Positions 51,373 to 60,921 are shown, counted from the first letter of the stretch. The stretch is DNA of 62,646 bases from DSUN01 sp035527715 (GCA_035527715.1 DATKZY010000044.1:1-62646); one strand, 5' to 3'. Made by a program: numbers and translations. Notes: generated from the sequence alone by a model not told the origin.

Positions 51373-52671
51373 ATGCCTCCCAAGAAGAAGGTCAAGCCTC
51401 GCACGCGGGCGCCCAGGGCGGGCCCGGCCGCCCCCCCGGCGGACTCGCGGACCGCGGCCATCTACGCGATGATGGCCGAGGCCGACCACTTGTACAAGCT
51501 GGGGCGCTATCGCCGCGCCATGGCCCTGTGCCAGCAACTGGCCCGGCTCGACCCCTCCAACGCCATGCCCGAGCAGATGATCGAGGGCTGCCGCCGCGAG
51601 CTGCGCACGCGCAAGACCGTCCTCATCGCCGTCCTCGCCGCCCTCGTCGTGGTCATCGTTGCGGTCTTCCTGGTCTACAGCCGACTCCGGCTTCTCCGCA
51701 TCTCGCCCGAGCCGGGTGTCCTGCGCCTGCGCGAGCGCGAGACCCAGAGCTTCGTGTTCCAGTCCCCGCTGGGGTACCATCGCTCGCTGGAGTACACGTG
51801 GCGGCTGCTCGATGCCGACGGCCATCCCGTGCCGCTCACGGAAGAAGGCACGCGGGTGCAGCACGACACGTCGCCCTGGGAGTGCGCCTACACGCCGCCG
51901 TACAGCCTGGTGCGAAGCGGCGCCGGCGGCCGGCCGGTCGTCCGCAAGATCGTCGCCTCCTGCCACAGTGCCTCGGGCAGCGAGGTGGCCCACGCCGAAT
52001 GGGTGGTCGAGGTCAGCAACGTGGCCATCCGCCCACGGGTCCTCGCCGTCCAGCCGCGCACCGAGGAACGGCTCTCCATCGTCGTGGGGCAGGGCGAGCG
52101 CACCTTCCGGGTCGAGGCCGCCGACGGCGACGGCGGGGCCGCTCTCGTCTACGAGTGGTCCGTCGGCCAGAAGCCGGCCCACAGGGGCGGCGAGCCGGCC
52201 TGGACCTATCGGCCCCCCGCCGACGCCTTGCCGGCCGGCAGGACCGGGCGCGAGGTCTCCTACGACCCGCCTCTCCTCCTCGCCTGCCGCGTGAGCAACG
52301 CCCACGGCGAGCCGATGCCCGTGACCGCCCAATGGCAGCTCCGCCTCGTGCGCTCGAACGCGCCGCCGCAGATCATTGCCTTCGAGCCCGAGCTGAGCGA
52401 CCTCGTGCGCATCAAGGAAGGCGAAACCCGCACGGTCACCGTCAAGCCCTACGACCCCGATGAGGCCGAGACCCTGTCGTGCACCTGGGAGCTCGACGGC
52501 GCGGTCGTCTCGCAGCAGCCCTCCTGCACCCTCTCGTTCCCGCACGGCTTCACCGACAGCGAGAAGACGGTCCCCCTCTCCCTCACCGTCAGCGACTCCT
52601 GCGGGGCCAAGGTGACGCGCTCCTGGGAGGTCCGCGTCGTGGATGCCCCGCGGCCCGCTTCCCCGCCTTGA
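51373..52671 (+). CDS. Membrane-anchored protein with TPR-like N-terminus and Ig/PKD-like periplasmic domains
   Basis: The 432-residue protein has a cytoplasmic Lys/Arg/Pro-rich start (MPPKKKVKPRTRAPR) and a TPR-like pair (ADHLYKLGRYRRAMALCQQLARLDPSN). One membrane helix (about 84-104: TVLIAVLAALVVVIVAVFLVY) follows, then three to four beta-sandwich repeats recalling PKD/Ig modules (FRVEAADGDGGAALVYEWSVG, VKPYDPDEAETLSCTWELDG). No catalytic motif. It may link a cytoplasmic partner to the periplasm. Confidence 0.6.
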   Translation: MPPKKKVKPRTRAPRAGPAAPPADSRTAAIYAMMAEADHLYKLGRYRRAMALCQQLARLDPSNAMPEQMIEGCRRELRTRKTVLIAVLAALVVVIVAVFLVYSRLRLLRISPEPGVLRLRERETQSFVFQSPLGYHRSLEYTWRLLDADGHPVPLTEEGTRVQHDTSPWECAYTPPYSLVRSGAGGRPVVRKIVASCHSASGSEVAHAEWVVEVSNVAIRPRVLAVQPRTEERLSIVVGQGERTFRVEAADGDGGAALVYEWSVGQKPAHRGGEPAWTYRPPADALPAGRTGREVSYDPPLLLACRVSNAHGEPMPVTAQWQLRLVRSNAPPQIIAFEPELSDLVRIKEGETRTVTVKPYDPDEAETLSCTWELDGAVVSQQPSCTLSFPHGFTDSEKTVPLSLTVSDSCGAKVTRSWEVRVVDAPRPASPP

Positions 52672-52696
52672 CCCGCGCCGCCGCGCGACATACACT
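52668..52696 (+). promoter_or_regulatory. Promoter of the DUF4091 cluster
   Basis: TTGACC (52668-52673), 17 nt, TACACT (52691-52696). The -35 overlaps the TGA stop of the preceding gene. Confidence 0.5.
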
Positions 52697-52742
52697 CACG
52701 GTGAGTCGGAATGGCCACCCTGACCTGCCCGGAGGATCCGCC

Positions 52743-55700
52743 ATGTGCCCTCATGCCGCTGCACTGATCGGCCTCGTGCTGCTCGGCGGCAGCCTGTTCG
52801 GCGCGGCCCCGGCGCCCAATCCCTCCTTCGAGCTGGGCGACGACCAGCCGCTCGGCTGGCGTCTCGAAGGCCACGGCGCCTGGGACAAGGCCGGCCACAC
52901 CGGCCAGCGCTCGGTAAGCGTGACCGGCACGGGCACCGACGACGGCTCCTGGCGGACGACCGACTTCGCGTTCGAGCCGAACATGCTGTACCGCCTGGCC
53001 TTCTGGGCGAAGGCCGAGCGGGCCGCGGGCGGCTGCGTCGTCTCGGGGCCAAGCTTCTGCAACCGCGACTTCTCCGCCCAGCCCGGCTGGCAGCGCCACG
53101 CCTTCTGCTTCCTCTCCCCGGGCGAGGTCGAGGACGCCTTTCTCCGCTTCGGCCAGTGGCACCTGAACACCACGGTCGCCTTCGACGACGTCGAGCTGAA
53201 GACGACCCAGGCCGTTCACGAGAAGCTCGGCGACCTCGCGCTCGGCGAGGGCGAGGAAATCCTGGGGAACCGCTACACCTTCACCGCGCCCCTGGGCGGC
53301 GAGGGGGCCAACCACTCGCGGCCGCTGTTCACCTTCCAGTGCGGCTTCAACTCGAACCGCTGGACCTTCAGCGGCGGCTCCGAGGTCATCTACCGCCACG
53401 AGCTGCCCCCGCACCAGCAGACCGCCGCGACCATCGAGGTGAACTGCAATTACCACACGGGCGGGGCCGGCGTCGTCGAGGTCGGCCCCGACGCGCGGGC
53501 CTGGACGCCCGTCGCGCGCTTCGACAAGGTCGGCCGCGTCAGGGCCCACGTGCCCAAGGGGCTTCTCCCCGCCCCGATGCTCTGCGTGCGCCTCCGCGGC
53601 GAGCCGGGGGCCGGCTTCCAGGTCAATGAATACGTGTATTCGGCCACCCTCGACGCCGACCTCGGCGAGTTGCGCGGCGACACCGCCTACCTCGACATCC
53701 AGGCCGCCGACCCCGCCTTCCCCGTCACCGTTCTCTCCCTGCCCGGCGCCGCGCCCGACAGCGGGTGGACCGTCTCCATCAGGAACCTGGCCGGCGCCCC
53801 CGCCAGGTTCGGCATCCAGACCAGCGTCACCGACGAGACGGGCCGCGAGCGCGTGAGCAAGGGCCGCACCTCGGCCTCCGCCTCCATCTCCATCGCCATC
53901 GGCGGCATTGGGCCGGCCGTGCCGCCGCCCGTGGTGGACGCCACGATGCAGTTCAAGGTCGGCGAGCCCCTCCGCCACGCGGGCACGAACACCGTGGGCA
54001 TCACGGTCACGGCCGACGGGCGAGTGGTCTACAAGGCCAGCGCCCTGCGCAAGCTGCCCGTCCTCGACGACGCCTCGTACGGCTACGCCCTTCCGTCGGA
54101 CCCGAATTGCCCGCTCTGGTGGTGCGAAGGCCCCTACAAGGTCTCGCGCAGCCGCCCCGTGCCGACCGCGAAGAAGGCGGCCATCGAGGTCGCCGCGGCC
54201 CGCCACGACCACGAGCCGTTCCAGCTCGTTCTGCGCCCCAAGGCCGAGCTGAAGAACCTCCGTGTCCAGGTCGCGCCCCTCACGAGCGGCGCGGCGACCC
54301 TGGCCCCCGAGCACGTGCGCATCGAGCGGGTCGAATACCTGCGCGTCACGCGGCCGACCGATGCCGCAGGCGTCCGGGGCCTGTGGCCCGACCCCTTGCC
54401 GCCCTTCGAGCAGGGCGCCACCCTCGCTGCCGAACAGAACTGCCCGCTCTGGTTCACCGTTTACGTGCCGCCCGAGCAGCCGGCCGGCGACTACGCGGGC
54501 GCCATCGAGCTTTCCGCCGACGGCTGGAACGCATCGGTCCCTCTCAAGCTCCGCGTCTACGACTTCGCCCTGCCCAAGTCCACCCGCCTCCAGACCGGCT
54601 TCGGCCTCAACCACGCCCTCATCCGCCGCTACCACAACCTCGAGACGGCGGACGAGCTGCGCAAGGTGCTCGACCTCTATCTCGCCAACTTCGCCGCCCA
54701 CCGCATCGCGCCCTACCACCCCGCGCCCCTCGACCCCTTCAAGGTCGAGTTCTCGACCGGCCCCTGGGACGGCGGCTCGCTCGACGACAAGGACCCCAAG
54801 GAGGGCAAGCTCTGCCTCCGCGTGGACGACACGGACGCCCGAAGCTGCGTCGCCGCCCACAACGCCAACGCCATCCCCGTGGATGTGAAGAAGGGCTACC
54901 AGTTCTCCTGGTGGGCAAAGACCGCCAAGCCCGGCCAGAAGTACCTCGTCACCCTCGAGCAACGCGACGCCGCAGACCGCTGGATTTCGGGCAACAACAT
55001 GGACTTCCTTCGCGAGGGCAACGGCCAGTGGCAGCAGGAGCGGCCGGGCACCATCGGCGAGGGCGGCAAGGCGTTCAATCCCCAGACGAAGAGCGTCCGC
55101 ATCGCCCTGCGCCCCGCGCCCTGGACCGACGAGGGCGAGGCCACAGGCACCGCCTGGTTCGACGACGTCCGCTTCGAGACCGCGGAGGGCCAGAACCTCG
55201 TCGCCGACGGCGGCTTCGAGCAGGGCGCGGGCGAGCTGAAGGCGACCATTGACTTCGCCGCCTTCGATCGCGAGGCCGGGAAGTGGCTCGGCGAGGGCGG
55301 CTTCAACGCCATCCTGGTCAGACTCCAGGGCATGGGCGGCGGCACCTTCCACGCCCGCCACCCGGGGCGCATCGGCGGCTTCGTCCAGGGCACGCCAGAG
55401 TACGAGAAGCTCATGGCCAGCCAGGGCCGCCAGCTCGTCGAGCACCTCAAGGCCAAGGGCTGGCTCGAGAAAGCCTACATGTACTGGTTCGACGAGCCCG
55501 ACCCGAAGGACTACGCGTTCGTGGCCGAGGGCATGCAGCTCATCAAGCGGGTCGCCCCCGGCCTCACCCGCATGCTCACCGAGCAGCCGGAACCCGCCCT
55601 CTTCGGCCACGTGGACCTCTGGTGCCCCGTCGTGAGCCACATCAAGCCCGAGGCCATCGCCGAGCGGCGCAAGGCGGGCGAGCGCTTCTGGTGGTACCTC

Positions 55701-56270
55701 TGCTGCGGCCCGCGCGCGCCCTACATCGGGCTCTTCATTGACCATCCGGCGGTGGACCTCCGCGTGTGGGCATGGCTCAGCCGCAAGTGGGGCGTCGAGG
55801 GGCAGCTTGTGTGGACGAGCAACTACTGGACAAGCTCCGCCGCCTTCCCGCCGCCCGAGATGCAGAACCCGTGGCAGGACCCGATGAGCTACTGCTCCGG
55901 CTACGACTTCACGCCGGGCAGGATCGGCTACTGGGGCAACGGCGACGGCCGCTTCCTCTACCCGCCCAACCGCGATCCCAAAGCCGACAAGGCCAAGCAC
56001 CTCGGCGGACCCGTCAACTCGATCCGCTGGGAAATGCTCCGCGAGGGCATCGAGGACTACGAGCTGTTCGGCCTTCTCGACGGCCTCATCGCCGCCGCCA
56101 GGAAGTCGGGCAGGGCCGCCGACCTCCTCCCCGAAGCCGAGAAACTCGCCCAGGTGCCCGACGAGGTGATCAAGGACGACAAGACCTACTCCAAAGACCC
56201 CCAGCCCCTCCTCACCCACCGCCGCAAAGTGGCGGAGATGGTGGAAAGACTCGCTAAAGCCCAGAAGTGA
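52743..56270 (+). CDS. Secreted DUF4091 glycosidase-like multidomain protein
   Basis: The 1175-residue protein has a signal peptide and N-terminal carbohydrate-binding-like sandwiches (NPSFELGDDQPLGWRLEGH, VAFDDVELK). A central part has LRVYDFALPKSTRLQTGFGLNHAL, then an inserted second binding-module-like segment (about 665-835, ending NLVADGGFEQGAGEL). The DUF4091 (TIM-barrel C-terminal) region follows, with YMYWFDEPDPKDYAFV, the likely acid/base zone, YNYW-type aromatic strings and NSIRWEMLREGIEDYELF at the end. Family members are predicted glycoside hydrolases. GGAGG precedes ATG 52743. First and largest gene of a four-gene plus-strand cluster to 59743. Confidence 0.75.
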   Translation: MCPHAAALIGLVLLGGSLFGAAPAPNPSFELGDDQPLGWRLEGHGAWDKAGHTGQRSVSVTGTGTDDGSWRTTDFAFEPNMLYRLAFWAKAERAAGGCVVSGPSFCNRDFSAQPGWQRHAFCFLSPGEVEDAFLRFGQWHLNTTVAFDDVELKTTQAVHEKLGDLALGEGEEILGNRYTFTAPLGGEGANHSRPLFTFQCGFNSNRWTFSGGSEVIYRHELPPHQQTAATIEVNCNYHTGGAGVVEVGPDARAWTPVARFDKVGRVRAHVPKGLLPAPMLCVRLRGEPGAGFQVNEYVYSATLDADLGELRGDTAYLDIQAADPAFPVTVLSLPGAAPDSGWTVSIRNLAGAPARFGIQTSVTDETGRERVSKGRTSASASISIAIGGIGPAVPPPVVDATMQFKVGEPLRHAGTNTVGITVTADGRVVYKASALRKLPVLDDASYGYALPSDPNCPLWWCEGPYKVSRSRPVPTAKKAAIEVAAARHDHEPFQLVLRPKAELKNLRVQVAPLTSGAATLAPEHVRIERVEYLRVTRPTDAAGVRGLWPDPLPPFEQGATLAAEQNCPLWFTVYVPPEQPAGDYAGAIELSADGWNASVPLKLRVYDFALPKSTRLQTGFGLNHALIRRYHNLETADELRKVLDLYLANFAAHRIAPYHPAPLDPFKVEFSTGPWDGGSLDDKDPKEGKLCLRVDDTDARSCVAAHNANAIPVDVKKGYQFSWWAKTAKPGQKYLVTLEQRDAADRWISGNNMDFLREGNGQWQQERPGTIGEGGKAFNPQTKSVRIALRPAPWTDEGEATGTAWFDDVRFETAEGQNLVADGGFEQGAGELKATIDFAAFDREAGKWLGEGGFNAILVRLQGMGGGTFHARHPGRIGGFVQGTPEYEKLMASQGRQLVEHLKAKGWLEKAYMYWFDEPDPKDYAFVAEGMQLIKRVAPGLTRMLTEQPEPALFGHVDLWCPVVSHIKPEAIAERRKAGERFWWYLCCGPRAPYIGLFIDHPAVDLRVWAWLSRKWGVEGQLVWTSNYWTSSAAFPPPEMQNPWQDPMSYCSGYDFTPGRIGYWGNGDGRFLYPPNRDPKADKAKHLGGPVNSIRWEMLREGIEDYELFGLLDGLIAAARKSGRAADLLPEAEKLAQVPDEVIKDDKTYSKDPQPLLTHRRKVAEMVERLAKAQK

Positions 56271-56273
56271 ACA

Positions 56274-56300
56274 ACCGCCAAGACGCCAAGGACGCCAAAA
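56274..56300 (+). repeat. ACGCCAAGACGCCAAGG-type dispersed repeat
   Basis: Imperfect tandem of GCCAAGAC/GCCAAGGAC units in the gap between the DUF4091 and metallophosphoesterase genes. It is a form seen as interspersed repeats in environmental genomes. Confidence 0.6.
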
Positions 56301-56324
56301 AGAGCAGAAGGAAGGAGAGTCGGG

Positions 56325-57206
56325 ATGGAGCGAAGAACATTCCTGTCGTGCCTTGGGGCTTTGCCGCTGGCGATTCGCGCTGCCGCTCAGGCGGCGGAGG
56401 ATGCGGCGAAGCCGCTGTTTGAGTTCGCCGTCGTGTCCGACACGCATCTGGGCAAGGGGGGGAGCGAGACGCCCGCCAAGGTGCTCGCCCAGGCGGTCGA
56501 GGAGATCAACGCCTCGCCCGCCGAGTTCACGCTCTTCCTCGGCGATCTGGTGGACAGCGGGGCGAAGAACGAGGCGCAATACCCCAAGTGGCTCGAGGTC
56601 GCGAAGGGCCTCAAGAAGCCCTTCTACGCCATCCCCGGCAACCACGACCCGGCCGAGTTCTTCAGGAAATATGTGCGCGCCGAGACCGACTACGCCTTCG
56701 ACCACAAGGGCTTCCGCTTCGTGCTGTTCAACGATTCGGAACCAACGACGCACGACGGGGTGGTGACGCCCGAGCAGCTCAAGTGGCTGGCGGCGCAGGT
56801 GGACGACGCGGCGGCGAAGAAGCTCCGCGTCGTCCTGTGCGCGCACATCGCGGCGCACCCGAACAAGCACCCCGACGTCGGCTGGTGGGTGCGCAAGGGC
56901 GAGAAGGAGCTGGCGGCGCTGCTCCTGGCGAAGGGGGGCGACCCCCTCGTCGCCTTCCTCACGGGCCACTTCCACTGCGGCCTGCGCGGCTGGAGCGACC
57001 GCGGCGGCGTGCACGAGATCGTGTTCCCCGCCCTCGCGTGGAACGGCGACCGCAAGCTGGAGGCGGCGCCCGGCTTCACGATCAGGGAGCACCGCAAGGG
57101 CTACGTGCTGGTCGAGGTCCGCGCCAACGAGCTGCGGCTCCGCTACAAGCCGCTCGGCGCCCCGGCGGGCGAGCCCCTGGTGCTCGGCCTGCCGGAGAGC
57201 AAGTGA
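56325..57206 (+). CDS. Secreted calcineurin-like metallophosphoesterase
   Basis: The 293-residue protein has a signal-like N-terminus (MERRTFLSCLGALPLAIRAAAQA, Tat-like RR). All metallophosphoesterase motifs follow: DTHLG (DxH), GDLVDSG, GNHD, the His of CAHIAAH, and GHFHCG (GHxH). Two metal ions would hydrolyse a phosphate ester outside the cytoplasm. It lies between two glycosidase-like genes, so the substrate could be phosphorylated sugar or a general phosphodiester. GAAGGAAGGAG precedes the start. Confidence 0.85.
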   Translation: MERRTFLSCLGALPLAIRAAAQAAEDAAKPLFEFAVVSDTHLGKGGSETPAKVLAQAVEEINASPAEFTLFLGDLVDSGAKNEAQYPKWLEVAKGLKKPFYAIPGNHDPAEFFRKYVRAETDYAFDHKGFRFVLFNDSEPTTHDGVVTPEQLKWLAAQVDDAAAKKLRVVLCAHIAAHPNKHPDVGWWVRKGEKELAALLLAKGGDPLVAFLTGHFHCGLRGWSDRGGVHEIVFPALAWNGDRKLEAAPGFTIREHRKGYVLVEVRANELRLRYKPLGAPAGEPLVLGLPESK

Positions 57207-57222
57207 CGAAAGGAATCCGGTG

Positions 57223-58473
57223 ATGAACGGGCAAAGGCGGCTCAGGACGCAGAGCGCGCTGGCGGGAGCGGGACTGTGGGTGGTGGTCTCGGCGCTGGGC
57301 CTCGCTCAAGCCGCCGCGCAGGAGAAAGGCGACGCCCTCGAGACGCAGCGGTGTCCCAGGCCCGCCGAGTTCGCAAGCGTCTTCTCGTTCGGCTACGCGG
57401 GCGACAGCATGCCGAAGGACGACGCGCGCTTCGAGGCCCTTCTCGCGAAGCTCAAGGAGGCCGGGTTCAACACCATCCACTGCGTCCACACCGACCGGCG
57501 GCTCGCTCTGTGCGGGAAGCACGGTCTCCGGATGATGGTGGACCTTCTGGCGCCCGAGCATCACGTCTACAAGACCGTCGAGGCGACGAAGGCGCTGTGC
57601 GAGAAGCTGCGCGGCAAGGCCGGGGTCTGGGGCTACGCCATCTGGCACGACAACATCGGCAAGACCTACGACGGCCGCAAGCGCGACATCGCCAACGTGC
57701 GCGCCTGGGACCCCACCCATCCCGCCTTCTGCGGCACCTACCGCACCTACGGGATGAGCCACCTGACCAATGCCGACGTGATGGGCTACTACGACTACCA
57801 CTGGAAGCGGGGGCGTGAGCAGCACTTCCCCCACCTGCTCGCCTACGCGAGGTGGGCGACGGAGCGCAACGCCTGCTTCTACCGCTGGGTGGCCACCGAC
57901 TCCGGCATCCCTGGCAAGGGCAACTACAATCGCAGCCTCTACACGGCCAACACCTCGATCGCCTGCGGCCTCAAGGGCATCCTCTGGTTCCTCGGCACGA
58001 GGCTGATGAGTCCCGAGTCGCTGGAGTGGACCGCGGCCGGCGGCGACATCGCCAAGGTGAACAGGGAGATCATGCCGCTGAGCGAGAAGATCGGGAAGCT
58101 CGGCAACCCCGTCGCCATCTACTCCACCCCGATCACCAAGACAGCGAACAACGAGGCCCTGCCCGACGGCAAGGCCAGCATGATGCCGCCCGGCCTCGAG
58201 CAGAACGCGTTCCCGAAGGAGTTCTGGGTCCAGCCGGCCGGCGGCGAGTTTGTGATGGGCGTCTTCAAGGCGCCAGGCGGCGGCGACGCCTTTTTCCTCG
58301 CCAACCACAATGCCTATGCCGAGCAGAGCGTGACGCTTCGGCTCGCCAAGGCGGCCCGGCTCAGCCTCTTCAACCGCGCGGAAGGGCGCTGGAAGCCCCT
58401 CGCGGTCGCCAACTCGGCGGCGACCGTTCCGCTCGGCCCCGCCGGCGGCGAGCTTGTGCGCGTGGACGACTGA
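57223..58473 (+). CDS. Secreted TIM-barrel glycosidase-like protein
   Basis: The 416-residue protein has a signal peptide (ALAGAGLWVVVSALGLAQAAAQ). Barrel-like sequence follows: FEALLAKLKEAGFNTIHCVH, HGLRMMVDLLAPEH, GVWGYAIWHDNIG, WDPTHPAFCGTYRTYGM, CGLKGILWFLG. A C-terminal beta domain (about 300-416) holds DAFFLANHNAYAEQSVTLRL. It is a paralogue of the next gene: both share WGY followed by an acidic residue, then DP-HP. The enzyme family is not identified. AAAGGA precedes ATG 57223. Confidence 0.65.
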   Translation: MNGQRRLRTQSALAGAGLWVVVSALGLAQAAAQEKGDALETQRCPRPAEFASVFSFGYAGDSMPKDDARFEALLAKLKEAGFNTIHCVHTDRRLALCGKHGLRMMVDLLAPEHHVYKTVEATKALCEKLRGKAGVWGYAIWHDNIGKTYDGRKRDIANVRAWDPTHPAFCGTYRTYGMSHLTNADVMGYYDYHWKRGREQHFPHLLAYARWATERNACFYRWVATDSGIPGKGNYNRSLYTANTSIACGLKGILWFLGTRLMSPESLEWTAAGGDIAKVNREIMPLSEKIGKLGNPVAIYSTPITKTANNEALPDGKASMMPPGLEQNAFPKEFWVQPAGGEFVMGVFKAPGGGDAFFLANHNAYAEQSVTLRLAKAARLSLFNRAEGRWKPLAVANSAATVPLGPAGGELVRVDD

Positions 58474-58498
58474 GATAGTTTCTAAGCGGAGCGTGCCC

Positions 58499-59743
58499 GT
58501 GCCCGTTGCCTGCCCGACAATCCGCAATCTCCTGGCGTGCGGCGCCTGGCTCGCCGCTTGCGGCTTGCCCGCGTGCTCGCGCCCGCGTGCGCCGCAGGCG
58601 TGGCAGCCGCGGGAGTTCCTGATCGCCCTTCGCGGGGCGCCGCCGCCGAAGCCCCAGCACTACGCGCTGGTGGCCCAGGCCGGGTTCACCGTGATTGGCG
58701 AGGGCGTGGGCTCCGACGCGCTCGACCTGGCGCGCCGCCACGGCCTGCGCGTGGCGCTGGGCCAGATCGGCCTCGACCCCAGGACGCTGCACGACCGGGG
58801 CAACGAACGCGGCGTGGCCGAGGCCATCCGCCGCTTCCGCACGCACCCGGCGCTCTGGGGCTACTTCGTGGGCGACGAGATGCTCGAGGCGCAGCTCCCC
58901 GACATCGTGTCGCTCGCCGCCTTCGCCCGGCAGCACGACCCGGCCCACCCGCTGCTCGTGAGCCTGCTGCCGAGCGACGCCTGGGTGGGCCCGGCCCTGG
59001 CCACGGGCGACTACGCGGGCTACGTCGAGCGCTTCGTGGCCGCCGTGCGGCCGGCCCTCCTGAACTTCGGCTACTTCCCCTTCCGCGAGAAGGGCGATGG
59101 CGAGTTCTACTTCGAGAACCTCGAGATCATCCGCCGCGCCGCCCTCGCCCACGGCCTGCCCTTCTACCCCACGCTCCAAGCGGCGAGTTGGGCGGGCATG
59201 CGGCCGCCGGGGGAGGGCGAGCTGCGATGGCTCGCCTACACCGCCCTCGCCTACGGGGCGAAGGGGGTCGTGTGGTTCCGCTACTGGGGCGCGCCGGCCG
59301 GCAGCCGCCTGGGGATCGTCGAGCCCGACGGCCTGGCCACCGAGCGCTACCGCGCCGTGGCGGCCCTGAACGCCGAGCTGCGCGCCCTGGGCCCCACGCT
59401 GATGCGCCTCCGCTCGCTGGCCGTCTGCCACACGGGCACCGTGCCCGTGGGGGCCACGCGGCTGCCCGTGCACGGCCTCGTCGCGTCGGTCGAGGGCGGG
59501 GCCTTCGTCGTCGGGGAGTTCGAGGGCGAGAAGGGGGAGAGACACGTCCTCGTCGTCAACAAGGACTACGCCCGCGCGGTGACGGCGAAGCTCACTCTCA
59601 ACCGCCCCTGCCGCGGCCTGAGCCGGCTCGACGCGTCATCGGGCCAGTGGGTTGCCCTTGCCGCGACGGCCGACCGCTTTCGGACCACTGCCGAATTCTC
59701 CCTGCCGCCTGGGGGGGGCCGCCTCCTGCGCCTCGGGCAGTGA
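58499..59743 (+). CDS. TIM-barrel glycosidase-like lipoprotein
   Basis: The 414-residue protein has an N-terminal hydrophobic segment with Cys (LAACGLPACS), possibly a lipoprotein signal. The barrel follows: HYALVAQAGFTVIGEGVGSD, HGLRVALGQIGLD, ALWGYFVGDEMLEAQLPDIV (GDEM is a likely catalytic acid), ARQHDPAHPLLVSLLP, YGAKGVVWFRYWG. A C-terminal beta domain has HVLVVNKDYARAVTAKLTL. Start GTG 58499 was chosen for GCGGAG 7 nt upstream; GTG 58493 is an alternative. It is the last gene of the plus-strand cluster and ends 15 nt from a convergent gene. Confidence 0.65.
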   Translation: MPVACPTIRNLLACGAWLAACGLPACSRPRAPQAWQPREFLIALRGAPPPKPQHYALVAQAGFTVIGEGVGSDALDLARRHGLRVALGQIGLDPRTLHDRGNERGVAEAIRRFRTHPALWGYFVGDEMLEAQLPDIVSLAAFARQHDPAHPLLVSLLPSDAWVGPALATGDYAGYVERFVAAVRPALLNFGYFPFREKGDGEFYFENLEIIRRAALAHGLPFYPTLQAASWAGMRPPGEGELRWLAYTALAYGAKGVVWFRYWGAPAGSRLGIVEPDGLATERYRAVAALNAELRALGPTLMRLRSLAVCHTGTVPVGATRLPVHGLVASVEGGAFVVGEFEGEKGERHVLVVNKDYARAVTAKLTLNRPCRGLSRLDASSGQWVALAATADRFRTTAEFSLPPGGGRLLRLGQ

Positions 59744-59758
59744 GCGAGCCGACGGCGC

Positions 59759-60787
59759 CTACGCGGCGCCGCGTGCCTTGCCCATCTGGATCAGCGCGAA
59801 CAGGTGCAGCGCGGCGGCCACGGCCAGCAGCCCCACGGCCAGCATGAAGCCGAACGCCGCCTTCAGCTCGACCATCCCGCCCATGGACTTCTCGAGCCCG
59901 CCCGCCATCATCTCCTCCATCCCCTTCATCTCCGCCGGCATCCCCGGGGTGGGCGACGGTTGCGTCGCCGCCGCGCCGCCTTTCTCCTTCGCCATGTCGC
60001 GCTTGAGGTCGCCGTCGAGCTTGTACATCAGCACGACGAGGAGCACGATGGCGGCCACGCTGGCGGCCATGCCCGCCACGGCCCCCGCCTTGCGGGGCAG
60101 GAAGCTCAATGCCAGCCCCAGCACCACGGCCGCCGCCGCCGCGATCGCCAGCGGCTCCACCTCCACCTTCGTGTCCATCTCGGCCGGCCCGCCCTTCATC
60201 GGCGGCGCGTCCTCGCCCATCATGCCCCCCAACCCCTTCGTCATCCCCCCCATCATCCCGTCCATCTCCTTCGACATCTGCGCCTTGCCGCCGGTGATGA
60301 GCGCCAGCCCCGACACCGTCATCACGTTCTGCCCCATGCACGAGATGTGGAAGAACGGCAGCAGGAAGCAGAGCAGCGCCGCCGCGAACCCGCCGGCCGC
60401 CAGCTTGCTCATCACCCCGCCCCCTCCGCCCGCGCGCGCCTGACGCTGCGCGCTGCGCGACCCCGGCGCCGGCCACAGGCCCGGCGCCGCCGGCGGCATC
60501 GCCGGCCCCTGCCCCGGCGCCGGCGGAGGCCCCGCCGGGCGCGGCGGAGGCGGCGGAACGGCGCTGCCCTGCGGAGGCGGCGGCGGAGCGGCCGGCCGCG
60601 GCGGAGGCGGCGGAGGGGCCGACGTCCCCGCACCAGCCATCGGCGGCGGACCCGCCGGCGCCGCCCCGGGCATCGCCGGCAGCGGGAACTTCTGCTGGCA
60701 CTTCGGGCACCGTGCCTTCTTCCCCGCCTTCTCCGGCGTCATCTCCACCGACAAGTGTGCCTGGCAATGCGGACACGTCACCGTCAT
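59759..60787 (-). CDS. Zinc-ribbon, proline-rich, Met-rich membrane protein
   Basis: The 342-residue protein opens with a four-Cys zinc ribbon of the MJ0042/GATA-like kind (VTCPHCQAHL ... ARCPKCQQKF). A long Pro/Ala-rich linker follows (about 40-120), then four membrane helices. Between helices it carries a Met/Gly-rich stretch (MDGMMGGMTKGLGGMMGED) and later MKGMEEMMAGG, unusual and reminiscent of soft-metal binding. The family of zinc-ribbon membrane proteins is common in planctomycetes, function unknown. GGAGG precedes ATG 60787. Confidence 0.7.
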   Translation of the reverse strand: MTVTCPHCQAHLSVEMTPEKAGKKARCPKCQQKFPLPAMPGAAPAGPPPMAGAGTSAPPPPPPRPAAPPPPPQGSAVPPPPPRPAGPPPAPGQGPAMPPAAPGLWPAPGSRSAQRQARAGGGGGVMSKLAAGGFAAALLCFLLPFFHISCMGQNVMTVSGLALITGGKAQMSKEMDGMMGGMTKGLGGMMGEDAPPMKGGPAEMDTKVEVEPLAIAAAAAVVLGLALSFLPRKAGAVAGMAASVAAIVLLVVLMYKLDGDLKRDMAKEKGGAAATQPSPTPGMPAEMKGMEEMMAGGLEKSMGGMVELKAAFGFMLAVGLLAVAAALHLFALIQMGKARGAA

Positions 60788-60858
60788 GGCAGCCTCCTTT
60801 TCGTCTTCGTTCGCGCGCCGGGGCCGCGCCATCGTGAGCCACCCCTCCCCACGTGCGA

Positions 60859-60888
60859 ATCCTACTGCGCCGCCCGCCCCCTTGTCAA
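60859..60888 (-). promoter_or_regulatory. Promoter of the zinc-ribbon membrane protein gene
   Basis: Minus strand TTGACA (60888-60883), 18 nt, TAGGAT (60864-60859), 72 nt upstream of the start. Confidence 0.55.
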
Positions 60889-60921
60889 GCGCGTGCCGGC
60901 CCGGGCGCCGGCCGAGGGGGC

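Noticed and set aside
52449..57092. 1547-codon minus-strand frame across the DUF4091 and phosphoesterase genes
   Set aside because: Low-complexity shadow of two well-supported plus-strand genes; no domain visible.
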